Positions 1 to 6,699 of a DNA stretch of 15,529 bases are shown here, piece after piece (position 1 is the stretch's first letter; each line of letters begins with the position of its first letter). The notes beneath the pieces were generated by a model, which searched no databases, was not told the DNA's origin, and saw only the letters and a program-made list of their open reading frames with translations. Made by a program: the position numbers and the translations under genes. This stretch comes from Gemmatimonadota bacterium (GTDB lineage: Bacteria > Gemmatimonadota > Gemmatimonadetes > Longimicrobiales > Longimicrobiaceae): contig JAHWJV010000028.1 of the NCBI GenBank assembly GCA_019348265.1, positions 1 through 15,529 on the forward strand. The letters run 5' to 3'.

Positions 1-121
1 CCGCGGCGTCGCCCCTCCGGAAGTCCGAACGACCGACATCTACCGGGGCGTGATCCCCTTCATCGTGATCCAGGTTCTGGCGCTGCTGATGATCGCGATG
101 TGGCCGGGGCTGGTGAGGTGA
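1..121 (+). CDS. dctM: TRAP transporter large permease, C-terminal end (partial)
   Basis: Only the last 39 codons are in the window, read from base 2 to a TGA at 119-121. The peptide contains VAPPEVRTTDIYRGVIPF, followed by a hydrophobic helix (IVIQVLALLMIAMW) and a short PGLVR tail. Large (DctM) subunits of tripartite ATP-independent periplasmic transporters end this way, with a Y-R-G-V-x-P-F stretch leading into the last membrane helix. DctM forms the sodium-driven channel in the inner membrane and receives substrate from a periplasmic binding protein. A binding protein of this class is encoded just downstream but on the opposite strand, with the two genes converging. The call rests on a short tail and is therefore moderately sure; the family is likelier than the exact subunit. 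Confidence 0.72.
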   Translation, partial: RGVAPPEVRTTDIYRGVIPFIVIQVLALLMIAMWPGLVR

Positions 122-181
122 GGAGGGTCGGCCCTCACCGGCCCCGAGCCTCACCCGCCGCGGCCTTCACCCGGCGCCGCC

Positions 182-453
182 CTCACCCGGCTCGCTTTGG
201 GCTCGCCACCCTCCCCCATGAATGGGGGAGGGGCTTCAGATCCAGCAGCGGTCGGGTCACGGAGCGCACCTTCATCGTCCGAGCGCGGCGAGGGTCTGTG
301 GCACGGCGCCGGCCACAGACGTGCGGGCTGGCGGACCCGCCTTCGTCGTTCCTCCTCGCGTATGATAGAACGCTGGAAACCTGCACCAGAGCGGAAATCC
401 CTCCCCTCCCCCATTCATGGGGGAGGGTGGCGCGCCTAAGCGCGCCGGGTGAG
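182..453. repeat. Inverted pair of palindromic repeats between convergent genes
   Basis: Two copies of a 22-24 base palindrome, with 11-bp arms CCCTCCCCCAT / ATGGGGGAGGG and a 2-base centre, lie at 209-232 and 404-427. The centres are GA and TC, so the second copy is the reverse complement of the first. The similarity extends outward: 182-233 matches the reverse complement of about 403-453 with only a few mismatches and one gap (shared core TCACCCGGC..CGCTT..G). Between them a 9-bp stem (GTCTGTGGC / GCCACAGAC, 294-320) forms a third hairpin. The gap 122-537 has no convincing gene. This looks like a REPIN- or MITE-like unit, or a bidirectional terminator for the two convergent TRAP genes. Confidence 0.75.
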
Positions 454-507
454 GGCCGCGGCGGGTGGCGAAAGGCCTTCCATAGAGCGGGAGCGAGACT
501 GGCTACT

Positions 508-535
508 GAAGACTGAAGACTGAAGACCGAAGACT
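508..535. repeat. Heptamer tandem array (GAAGACY), copy 1
   Basis: Four uninterrupted copies of the 7-base unit GAAGACT/GAAGACC lie immediately beyond the 3' end of the TRAP binding-protein gene. The same unit recurs in two longer arrays between 12942 and 13294. The period of seven is not a multiple of three and the position is outside genes, so this is non-coding. Confidence 0.8.
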
Positions 536-537
536 CC

Positions 538-1656
538 CTACCTCCCCCCCACCCGCGGAAACGCGAAGTTCTCGTACGTCTGGTCCGTGGTTTGGAACCA
601 GCGTGCGTTCTGGGCGCGGAAGGCGCGCCACTCGGCGAGTATTCTGCGGTAGGTGGAGTCGGCGGAGGCGAGCTCTTCCTGGAGGGCGGCCGACTCGCGC
701 ATGCCGGCGAGCATGATGTCCTCGGGAAAGGGGTGGAGCTGCACGCCGTGGCCGAGGAGCCGGTCCAGCGCGGCGGGGTTCCGCGCGTCGTAAGTCGCCA
801 GCATGTGGGAGCTGGCCTCCCGCGCGGCAGACTGGAACACCTCCTGATAATTGCGCGGGAGCGCGTCCCAGGCGGTGCGGTTCACCAGAAAGGTTATCTC
901 GGCGCCGGGCTCCCACCAGCCGGGATAGTAGTAGTGCTTCGCGACCTGGAAGAAACCGAGCTTCTCGTCGTCGTACGGGCCCACGAACTCGGTGGCGTCG
1001 ATGGCGCCGCGCTCCAGCGCGGGGAAGATGTCCCCGCCGGCCAGGTTCTGGACGGAGACCCCCAGCCGCGTCATCACCGCTCCACCGAGCCCCGGGATGC
1101 GCATCTTCAGGCCGCTGAGCTCGCGGAGCGAGCCGAGGGGCCGACGAAACCATCCGCCCATCTGGGCGCCGGTGTTGCCGCTGGGGAAGTTGATGATGTT
1201 GAAGTCCGCGTAGAGCTCGCGCATGCGCTCGAGCCCCCCGCCATGCCAGAGCCACGCGTTTTGACCGCGCGCGTTGAGCCCGAACGGAATCGTGGTGTCG
1301 AAGGCGAGCGCCGGGTTCTTGCCCGTGTAGTAGTAGCCCGCGGTCTGCCCGACGTGCACGGTGCCCTGCTGCACCGCGTCCATCACCTGCAGCGGGGGGA
1401 CGATCTCCGGGGCCGGGTAGGCGCGGATCTCGAAGAGCCCGTCGGTGAGCGCCGCTACCCGCTGCACCAGGATCTCGGAGGGGCCGTAGATGGCGTCCAG
1501 ACTCCGGCCGAAGCTGGAGGTGAGGCGCCACTGGACGCGGGTCCGCGTCTGAACCGCGGCAGACCTGCGCCGCGCGCCCGGCCCCTCGCCGCAGCCGGCG
1601 AGGAGCCCCGCGCCGAGGACGCCGGCAGCGGCTTTCGCGAAGTCGCGCCTCTCCAT
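538..1656 (-). CDS. dctP: TRAP transporter solute-binding lipoprotein, ketoacid/lactate (TakP-like) type
   Basis: This 372-aa periplasmic binding protein of a TRAP transporter captures a small carboxylate and hands it to the DctQM membrane pair. The start was placed at an ATG that gives MERRDFAKAA. This opens a twin-arginine signal (RRDFAK) that ends in a lipobox LLAGC with Cys22, so a Tat-exported lipoprotein is expected. The open frame continues further upstream, but that part overlaps the preceding gene and is not protein-like. The body follows the 2-oxoacid/lactate-binding branch (TakP of Rhodobacter, lactate binder of Thermus): IVPPLQVMDAVQQGTV (85-100), PSGNTGAQMGGWFRR (158-172), GAIDATEFVGPYDDEKLGF (217-235) and YYYPGWWEPG (242-251). 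The length is normal for the family. It follows an SGNH esterase gene by 35 bp and converges with the dctM end. The exact ligand (pyruvate, lactate or another ketoacid) cannot be decided. Confidence 0.92.
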   Translation of the reverse strand: MERRDFAKAAAGVLGAGLLAGCGEGPGARRRSAAVQTRTRVQWRLTSSFGRSLDAIYGPSEILVQRVAALTDGLFEIRAYPAPEIVPPLQVMDAVQQGTVHVGQTAGYYYTGKNPALAFDTTIPFGLNARGQNAWLWHGGGLERMRELYADFNIINFPSGNTGAQMGGWFRRPLGSLRELSGLKMRIPGLGGAVMTRLGVSVQNLAGGDIFPALERGAIDATEFVGPYDDEKLGFFQVAKHYYYPGWWEPGAEITFLVNRTAWDALPRNYQEVFQSAAREASSHMLATYDARNPAALDRLLGHGVQLHPFPEDIMLAGMRESAALQEELASADSTYRRILAEWRAFRAQNARWFQTTDQTYENFAFPRVGGR

Positions 1657-1691
1657 CGGAGCGCCCTGCCCGGCTGAGTCGTCGGAGCTGC

Positions 1692-2483
1692 TCAGCGGCG
1701 GCCCGCCAACGCGCGCGTGATCGCCCGCTCTGCCAGCGGAGCCATGATGCGGTAGCCCGCCTCGGTCGGGTGCACCTCGTCGCTCGCCAGCTCCTTCGGC
1801 AGTCCCTGCCGCGCGTCCGCCATCACGGAGTGGTAATCCAGGTAGGTCTCCCCGACGCGTGCGGCGTACGCCTTGATCCACGTGTTCAGCGCCACCACCT
1901 TGGGCGCGGGCTGCATCCCCGGCCGCCACGGGAAGTCGTAAGCGGGCAGGACGGACGAGAGCACTACCCGGATGCCGTTCGCCTTCGCGATCTCCGTCAT
2001 CGACATCAGGTTGTCCTGAATCATCTCCAGGGTCGACGGGCCGGTGTTCCCGGCGATGTCGTTGATCCCGGCCAGGATGACGACGGCTCTCGGCTTCAGC
2101 GCCACGACGTCCTGGCGGAAGCGCACCAGCATCTGCGGGGTCGTCTGCCCGCTGATCCCGCGGCCCACGTAAGGCTTGCCCGGGAACATCGCCGGGAAGT
2201 GGCGTGCCCAGGCGTCGGTGATCGAGTTCCCGTAGAAGACGACGCGGTTCTCTCCGGCCTTCGGATCGCCCAGCGCCGCGTTCGCCTGTTTGTAGCGCGT
2301 GAGGTTCGCCCAGTCGTTCCGCATGCGCTCGTCGGCCAGGCGCTGACGCTCCGCTGCCGCCTGCTCCGGCGTCTGCTGGGCCGCGGGCTGCTGCCCCGGC
2401 GTCGGCGCCTGCGCACCCAGCGGCGCGGCGGCGAGCAGCGAGGAGAGGGCCGCGATCTGTATGCTGCGGGTGTATCGTCTCAT
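1692..2483 (-). CDS. Secreted SGNH/GDSL hydrolase (probable acyl/acetyl esterase)
   Basis: This is a 263-aa esterase with a Sec signal peptide (hydrophobic AALSSLLAAA, cleavage after GAQA) and a Q/P/A-rich spacer to about residue 45. All SGNH blocks are present: block I FYGNSITDAW with Ser87, block II RGISGQTT with Gly112, block III AGINDI with Asn141, and block V SDEVHPTEAGY with Asp235 and His238. Block I reads G-N-S instead of G-D-S. The overall pattern (TPQMLVRFRQDVVALKP, GNTGPSTLEMIQDNL) is that of a common GDSL_2 subfamily thought to cleave ester groups from carbohydrates. The start is the ATG with an AGGTGGAG Shine-Dalgarno 8 bases upstream; the longer frame antisense to other genes is ignored. 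It sits 65 bp after the oxidoreductase and 35 bp before dctP, probably in one transcript. The substrate is unknown. Confidence 0.9.
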   Translation of the reverse strand: MRRYTRSIQIAALSSLLAAAPLGAQAPTPGQQPAAQQTPEQAAAERQRLADERMRNDWANLTRYKQANAALGDPKAGENRVVFYGNSITDAWARHFPAMFPGKPYVGRGISGQTTPQMLVRFRQDVVALKPRAVVILAGINDIAGNTGPSTLEMIQDNLMSMTEIAKANGIRVVLSSVLPAYDFPWRPGMQPAPKVVALNTWIKAYAARVGETYLDYHSVMADARQGLPKELASDEVHPTEAGYRIMAPLAERAITRALAGRR

Positions 2484-2548
2484 CCTGCGTTCTCCACCTC
2501 GATGTGTAGCGTCGGTGGCACCGCGCGCGAGCTCGCGGCGCGTGATGA

Positions 2549-3703
2549 TCAGCGAAGCCCGGCCGTGGGGGTTTTCACGATGCGCGCCTGCTTCTGCGCT
2601 TGGAGCGCCAGCTCGGTGGCGAGGAAGCAATGCTCCTGCGTCATCGCGGTCTCGGTGCGATTCACCACGTCGTCCACCAGCTGCCGGCCGTACGGTAGCT
2701 CCGCGTCCTTCGTGTCGATGTAGTGCGTGCCCTTGTTGTCGACCAGGAAGAGATGGCTTCCCCCGGGCCGGCCTGCGATGTCCACGTTCTTGCGCGCCTC
2801 GATGTAGCCGTTCCTCCCGAGAACCGTCAGCCGGCCGTCGCCCCAGGTGGGCAGCCCGTCCGGGGTGAACCAATCGACGCGGACGTAGCCGGTGCCCCCG
2901 TTCCCCTGGATCATCGCGTCGCCGAAGTCCTCCAGCCCGGGCCATTGCGGGTGGTGCAGGTTCCCCACCTGCGACGCCACGATCTCGCCGCTGGTGGACC
3001 CCGTCAGGAAAAGGAACTGATCGAACTGGTGGGAGGCGATGTCGCAGAGGATGCCGCCGTACTTCTCCCGGTCGAAGAACCAGGCCGGGCGCGTCCGGGC
3101 GTTGAGCCGGTGCGGCCCCAGCCCGATGGTCTGCATCACGGGACCGATCGCTCCGGCCTTGATCAGCTCCCCCGCCTTCACCGTCGCCCGGTTCTCGAAG
3201 CGCTCGCTGTACATGATCGAGTAGATGCGCTTCGTGGCGGCCTGCACCCGCCGCGCCTCCGCGAGCTGCTCGAGCGTGGTGATCCCCGGCTTGTCGACCA
3301 TGAAATCCTTGCCGTGCTTCATCACCTCGATCCCGAGGGGCGCGCGCTCGTTGGGGATCGACGCGGAGACGACCAGGTGGATCGACCGGTCCTCGAGGAT
3401 CTCCTTCTGGCTGCGGGCGAGCTTCGCCTGCGGGTACCTCTTCGCGAACGCGGCCGCCAGATCGGGCTCCGAGGCATAGAAGGACACCAGCTGACCCCCG
3501 CCACGGATCGTGGCGTCAGTCTGGCTGTTGATGTGGCCGTGGTTCAGGCCGATCACGGAGAAGCGGATCCGCGGGGTTGCCTGCTGCACCGGCGGTGGCA
3601 CCTCGGCGGCGAGCAGGTCCGGCTTGAGGGCGGCCCCCGCGGCGAGCCCGGTCATCACCCGGGCGGACGTCTTGAGCAGATCCCGACGGCTTAGGTCACG
3701 CAT
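2549..3703 (-). CDS. Tat-exported Gfo/Idh/MocA family oxidoreductase
   Basis: This 384-aa NAD(P)-dependent sugar or cyclitol oxidoreductase of the glucose-fructose oxidoreductase / inositol dehydrogenase class starts with a twin-arginine signal (SRRDLLK, residues 5-11, then MTGLAAGAALKPDLLA). It is therefore likely periplasmic, like glucose-fructose oxidoreductase. The Rossmann part begins at RIRFSVIGLNHGHI (45-58), with an atypical G-L-N-H-G-H loop in place of the usual G-x-G-x-x-G. The catalytic lysine motif is VDKPG with Lys138. The C-terminal domain carries GGILCDIASHQFDQF (216-230), with the family's His and Asp. Periplasmic members normally keep a tightly bound cofactor because free NAD(P) is absent there; whether this holds here is inference. 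It lies between actP (51 bp upstream) and the SGNH gene (65 bp downstream). The substrate is not predictable. Confidence 0.9.
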   Translation of the reverse strand: MRDLSRRDLLKTSARVMTGLAAGAALKPDLLAAEVPPPVQQATPRIRFSVIGLNHGHINSQTDATIRGGGQLVSFYASEPDLAAAFAKRYPQAKLARSQKEILEDRSIHLVVSASIPNERAPLGIEVMKHGKDFMVDKPGITTLEQLAEARRVQAATKRIYSIMYSERFENRATVKAGELIKAGAIGPVMQTIGLGPHRLNARTRPAWFFDREKYGGILCDIASHQFDQFLFLTGSTSGEIVASQVGNLHHPQWPGLEDFGDAMIQGNGGTGYVRVDWFTPDGLPTWGDGRLTVLGRNGYIEARKNVDIAGRPGGSHLFLVDNKGTHYIDTKDAELPYGRQLVDDVVNRTETAMTQEHCFLATELALQAQKQARIVKTPTAGLR

Positions 3704-3715
3704 GTTTGGCCATTC

Positions 3716-3737
3716 GGTTGAAATCGCGATGGTTGAA
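3716..3737. repeat. 7-bp direct repeat around an 8-bp palindrome
   Basis: GGTTGAA occurs twice (3716-3722 and 3731-3737), 15 bp apart, around the palindrome ATCGCGAT. It fills most of the 51-bp gap between actP and the oxidoreductase gene. It could be an operator or chance. Confidence 0.3.
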
Positions 3738-3754
3738 GTTGGCGAGGACAGTAT

Positions 3755-5386
3755 CTACACGGCCCCGAGCCCGGTGTTCGCCCGCACGTTCAGTTCACTG
3801 TACTCCTGCTCGGTCGCCGCGTCGCGGGACAGCAGGGTGCCGAGGACGGCGGCGAGGAAGCCGAGCGGGACGGAGACGATGGCCGGGTTGTCGAGCGGGA
3901 AGATGGCCGGCGCCTGGATCAGGCGGCGGACAGCGGCGGTCGGGGGGTCGATTCCCATCACGGCCGGGCTGAGCACGATCAGGACGATGGAGGAGAGGAG
4001 TCCCACGATCATACCGACGATCATTCCGGAGGTATTGAAGCGGCGCCAGTAAAGAGTGAGCAGGATGGCCGGCACGTTCGCGCTGGCCGCCACCGCGAAG
4101 GCGAGCCCAACGAGAAAGGCGACGTTGAGCGAGCGAAGGGCGATCGCGAGCGCGATCGAAAGCCCGCCGATCACCGCCGCGGCGATCCGCGCGACCATCA
4201 CCTGCTGGCTCTCGTCCTCCTTCCCCTTCTTGACCACGTTGAACCAGATGTCGTGCGCGAAGGCGGAGCTGGCGGCGATGGTCAGCCCCGCGACCACCGC
4301 GAGGATGGTGGCGAAGGCGATCGCCGCGACGAAGGAGAGGAACACCTCGCCGCCAACCTCCTGCGCGAGCAGCGGCGCCGCCAGGTTCTGGTTCGGGGTG
4401 ACGCCTCCGTCCGCGTTCGGGACCCCGATGTTCGCCTTCCCCACCAGCGCGGCGGCGCCGAAGCCGAGGAAGGTGGTCATCACGTAGAAGGCCCCTATGA
4501 GGATCATCGCCCACACCACGGAGGTGCGTGCCGCCTGCGCGGACGGGACCGTATAGAAACGCACGAGGATGTGCGGCAGCCCCGCCGTGCCGAAGATGAG
4601 CGCGATCCCCAGGGAGAGAAGGGAGAGCGGGCCCCACGTACCAGCGTAGTAGAGACCCGGCTCGGTGAAGTCGCGCACGATGGGAGTCGACCCGTCCGGA
4701 CACGCGCCGGCGACGAGCGCACCGGTGCGACAGACGCTCCCCGTGATCTGGGACACCGCCTCGAAGAGCGCCAGAACGGAGAAGTCGAAACGAGCCAGGA
4801 CCAGGAGCGAGAGGAGTACCGTGCCGCCCATCAGGAGCACCGCCTTGACGATCTGTACCCAGGTGGTAGCCAGCATTCCGCCGAAGATCACGTACACGAG
4901 CATCAGGATTCCGACCGAGACGATGGCGGTGTTGAAGCCGATCTGGGGGATGAGAAGGCTCACGAGCGACCCGGCGCCCACCATCTGCGCGATCATGTAG
5001 AAGAGCGTCACCGTGAGGGTGGAGAGCGCCGCCACCATCCGCACTACCGGGGAGTGGAGGCGGAAGGCGAGAACGTCCGCCATGGTGAAGCGCCCGGTGT
5101 TCCGCAGCGGCTCCGCCACCAGCAGGAGGACCGTCAGGTAGGCCACGAGGAAGCCCACGGAGTACATGAAGCCGTCATAGCCGTAGAAGGCGATCAGCCC
5201 CGCGATCCCCAGGAACGACGCGGCGGACATGTAGTCGCCCGCCACGGCCCAGCCGTTCTGGAAGCCAGTGATGGAGCGGCCGGCGCTGTAGAACTCCGCG
5301 GTAGTGCCGGTGCGCTTCGAGGCCCAGAAGGTGATGCCCAGCGTAACGACGATGAACACGAGGAACATCAGGAGCGAGGTGCTCAT
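3755..5386 (-). CDS. actP: Cation/acetate symporter of the SSS family
   Basis: This 543-aa sodium:solute symporter closely follows ActP of E. coli (549 aa), which takes up acetate and glycolate with a cation. It starts MSTSLLMFLVFIVVTLGITF, followed by WASKRTGTTAEFYSAGRSI and QNGWAVAGDYMSAASFLGI (the conserved first helices). RFTMADVLAFRLHSPVVR, YMIAQMVGAGSLVSLL and GTAGLPHILVRFYTVP are hallmark ActP stretches. About 13 hydrophobic segments can be counted. The ATG overlaps the stop of the DUF485 gene by 4 bp (ATGA), and a GGGAGGGG Shine-Dalgarno precedes it, so translation is coupled. The same yjcH-actP order occurs in E. coli, where acs precedes the pair; no acs is in this window. It probably feeds acetate to central metabolism. 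Confidence 0.93.
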   Translation of the reverse strand: MSTSLLMFLVFIVVTLGITFWASKRTGTTAEFYSAGRSITGFQNGWAVAGDYMSAASFLGIAGLIAFYGYDGFMYSVGFLVAYLTVLLLVAEPLRNTGRFTMADVLAFRLHSPVVRMVAALSTLTVTLFYMIAQMVGAGSLVSLLIPQIGFNTAIVSVGILMLVYVIFGGMLATTWVQIVKAVLLMGGTVLLSLLVLARFDFSVLALFEAVSQITGSVCRTGALVAGACPDGSTPIVRDFTEPGLYYAGTWGPLSLLSLGIALIFGTAGLPHILVRFYTVPSAQAARTSVVWAMILIGAFYVMTTFLGFGAAALVGKANIGVPNADGGVTPNQNLAAPLLAQEVGGEVFLSFVAAIAFATILAVVAGLTIAASSAFAHDIWFNVVKKGKEDESQQVMVARIAAAVIGGLSIALAIALRSLNVAFLVGLAFAVAASANVPAILLTLYWRRFNTSGMIVGMIVGLLSSIVLIVLSPAVMGIDPPTAAVRRLIQAPAIFPLDNPAIVSVPLGFLAAVLGTLLSRDAATEQEYSELNVRANTGLGAV

Positions 5387-5736
5387 CGCGCCCCTCCCCG
5401 TACCTGGGCCACCAGCCGATCCACCATCCCGTCGAACACCTTCGCCCGCTTCACGTACATCGCCATGATGATCCACGCCATCACGAACTGCGAGAGCGCG
5501 AACAGGTAGCCGACGTTCACCTCGCCGACCACGTCGCGCGACATTGCCTCCGGCCAGTAGCCGACCAGGATCGGAAGGGCGAAATAGTAGACGATGAAGA
5601 AGGCGGTGGCCGGGAAGATGAAGCCGCGCTTGGCGTGAACCAGCGCGCGAAACTCCGGGTTGTTCTCGACCTCTGCCCACTCGTGAGCCGCTAGACTCTG
5701 GCGGTTCGTTCCCTCTGGATCACGATCGGTCGGCAT
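5383..5736 (-). CDS. yjcH: DUF485 inner-membrane protein, YjcH-like
   Basis: This 117-aa protein has a hydrophilic N-terminus (about residues 1-38, AHEWAEVENNPEFRALV) and two membrane helices (FIFPATAFFIVYYFALPILV and NVGYLFALSQFVMAWIIMAM), then a short basic tail ending VAQVRGGAR. The N-x-P-x-F-x-x-L-V plus two-helix layout is the DUF485 family, which accompanies actP in many bacteria; its role in the symporter is not established. The start ATG gives MPTDRDPEG and has a purine-rich AGGGGAAA about 8 bases upstream. It is the first gene of the minus-strand run and overlaps actP by 4 bp. Its promoter should lie in 5737-6080, but I see no clear consensus there. Confidence 0.9.
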   Translation of the reverse strand: MPTDRDPEGTNRQSLAAHEWAEVENNPEFRALVHAKRGFIFPATAFFIVYYFALPILVGYWPEAMSRDVVGEVNVGYLFALSQFVMAWIIMAMYVKRAKVFDGMVDRLVAQVRGGAR

Positions 5737-6029
5737 AGTGGATCTTTCCCCTGGAGGTAACCGTCTCGCGGCCGCTCGCGCTCCCGGCTTTCCCGGAGAT
5801 CGCCCGCTCCGCCGCACCCGCCCACCAAGGTGGTCTCAAGATCCAACCGGAGCAAGGGATCGCGCGGCCCCGACGAGAAGGTTGCCCGCGCGGCTCTCCG
5901 CACGAGCACGAGACCCTCGACCATTTCTTTCGCCACCTCGGCCAGCGTGCGGCCGCTCTCATCACCGGACGTACCGATTGCAGCTCGAACTCCCCCGGGT
6001 CCGACCGTCGCTTCGCTCCCATGGTTCAC
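5691..6029 (-). pseudogene. Possible small gene or frameshifted remnant in the divergent region
   Basis: The 452-bp gap between yjcH and the cupin gene contains, on the minus strand, a near-perfect Shine-Dalgarno (AAGGAGGTGA) followed 3 bases later by ATG at 6022. The frame from that ATG (5720-6022, 100 aa, MGAKRRSDPGEFELQSV) is rich in Arg and Trp and not protein-like. The neighbouring frame, open from a GTG at 6029 to 5691 (112 aa), contains DESGRTLAEVAKEMVEGLVL. That resembles the N-terminus of small phage-holin-like (DUF1469) membrane proteins, but no membrane helix follows. A gene damaged by frameshift and truncation would explain a strong start signal with the good peptide in another frame. 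It could also be an untranslated leader of yjcH-actP. Low confidence. Confidence 0.25.
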
Positions 6030-6080
6030 CTCCTTGACTCCAGTCTGCACGCCGAGGCTTATTGAGACCCTGGAGCATCT

Positions 6081-6106
6081 GGAACTTTCGACGCGCGTCC
6101 CGCGTC
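6081..6106 (+). promoter_or_regulatory. Candidate ECF sigma promoter (GGAAC-N17-CGTC)
   Basis: GGAACTTT at 6081-6088 provides a textbook ECF -35 element (AAC core). CGTC at 6103-6106 is a common ECF -10 element. The spacer of 17 bases between GGAAC and CGTC is in the usual range. The site is on the plus strand about 80 bases before the cupin ATG and upstream of the ECF sigma gene in the same run, as expected for an autoregulated operon. I scanned the rest of the window by eye for GGAAC with CGTC at 15-18 bases and found no other convincing copy. That the site is bound by this sigma factor is inference. Confidence 0.55.
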
Positions 6107-6188
6107 GTTCTTTGTGGACGCGGCCGGCGCCGGCGAGACTCCTACGGAACCGGGAGCCGCAGCCATCATCTTTGCAGAGAGAACTGCC

Positions 6189-6692
6189 ATGAGATCGCTG
6201 CTCGTATCGGTGGGTCTCCTCCTCGTGGCCGGAGCCGCATCGGCGCAGGCGGTGCCGGGCACGGTGCACGGCGAGGGAAAGGGCGCGCACCATGTCATCG
6301 TCGCCGACCCAGGGACCATCAAGTGGGCGCCGGCGCCCGCGTCTCTTCCGGCCGGAGCGCGCGTGACGCTGCTGGACGGGGACCCGGCACAGCCCGGCCC
6401 GTTCACCATGCGCCTCTGGATGCCGGACGGCTACCGGATCCCTCCCCACTTCCATCCTGGGGTCGAGCGGATCACGGTGATCTCGGGGACCTTCCTGCTG
6501 GGGACGGGCGACAGGTTCGACGCGTCCGGCCTGAACACGATGGAGACCGGCGCATACGCCTCCATGGGGGCCGGGATGCGGCACTTCGTTCAGACACGAG
6601 GCGAGACTGTGGTCCAGCTCAACAACATCGGCCCCTGGGCGCTCCACTACGTGAACCCCGCGGACGATCCACGGAACGCGCCGAAGCAGTAG
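6189..6692 (+). CDS. Secreted cupin-domain protein
   Basis: This 167-aa protein has a clear Sec signal peptide (LLVSVGLLLVAGAASAQA, cleavage near residue 21) and a single cupin barrel. Cupin motif 1 is GYRIPPHFHPGVERITVISG, with His87, His89 and Glu93. Motif 2 is GAYASMGAGMRHFV with His132, so all four usual metal ligands are present. The ATG was chosen because it begins the signal peptide; the frame is open further upstream, but that part contains the promoter region. It is the first gene after the candidate ECF promoter, and the sigma gene starts 7 bp after its stop. ChrR-type anti-sigma factors also carry a cupin, but fused to a zinc domain in the cytoplasm; here the cupin is separate and exported. 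A role as enzyme, sensor or scavenger outside the membrane is possible. Function unknown. Confidence 0.88.
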   Translation: MRSLLVSVGLLLVAGAASAQAVPGTVHGEGKGAHHVIVADPGTIKWAPAPASLPAGARVTLLDGDPAQPGPFTMRLWMPDGYRIPPHFHPGVERITVISGTFLLGTGDRFDASGLNTMETGAYASMGAGMRHFVQTRGETVVQLNNIGPWALHYVNPADDPRNAPKQ

Positions 6693-6699
6693 GGGTGCC

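Noticed and set aside
100..516. Frames through the inverted repeats (both strands)
   Set aside because: They are translations of palindromic repeats, with PHEWGRG/PHSWGRV mirrored on both strands and no family likeness.
592..1677. Long plus-strand open frame opposite the TRAP binding protein
   Set aside because: It is the antisense shadow of dctP in GC-rich DNA; the minus strand has a complete family match, signal peptide and lipobox.
4253..5509. Long charged plus-strand frame opposite actP
   Set aside because: It is an extremely Glu/Arg/His-rich mirror of a membrane protein gene, with no known motifs; ActP on the other strand is certain.
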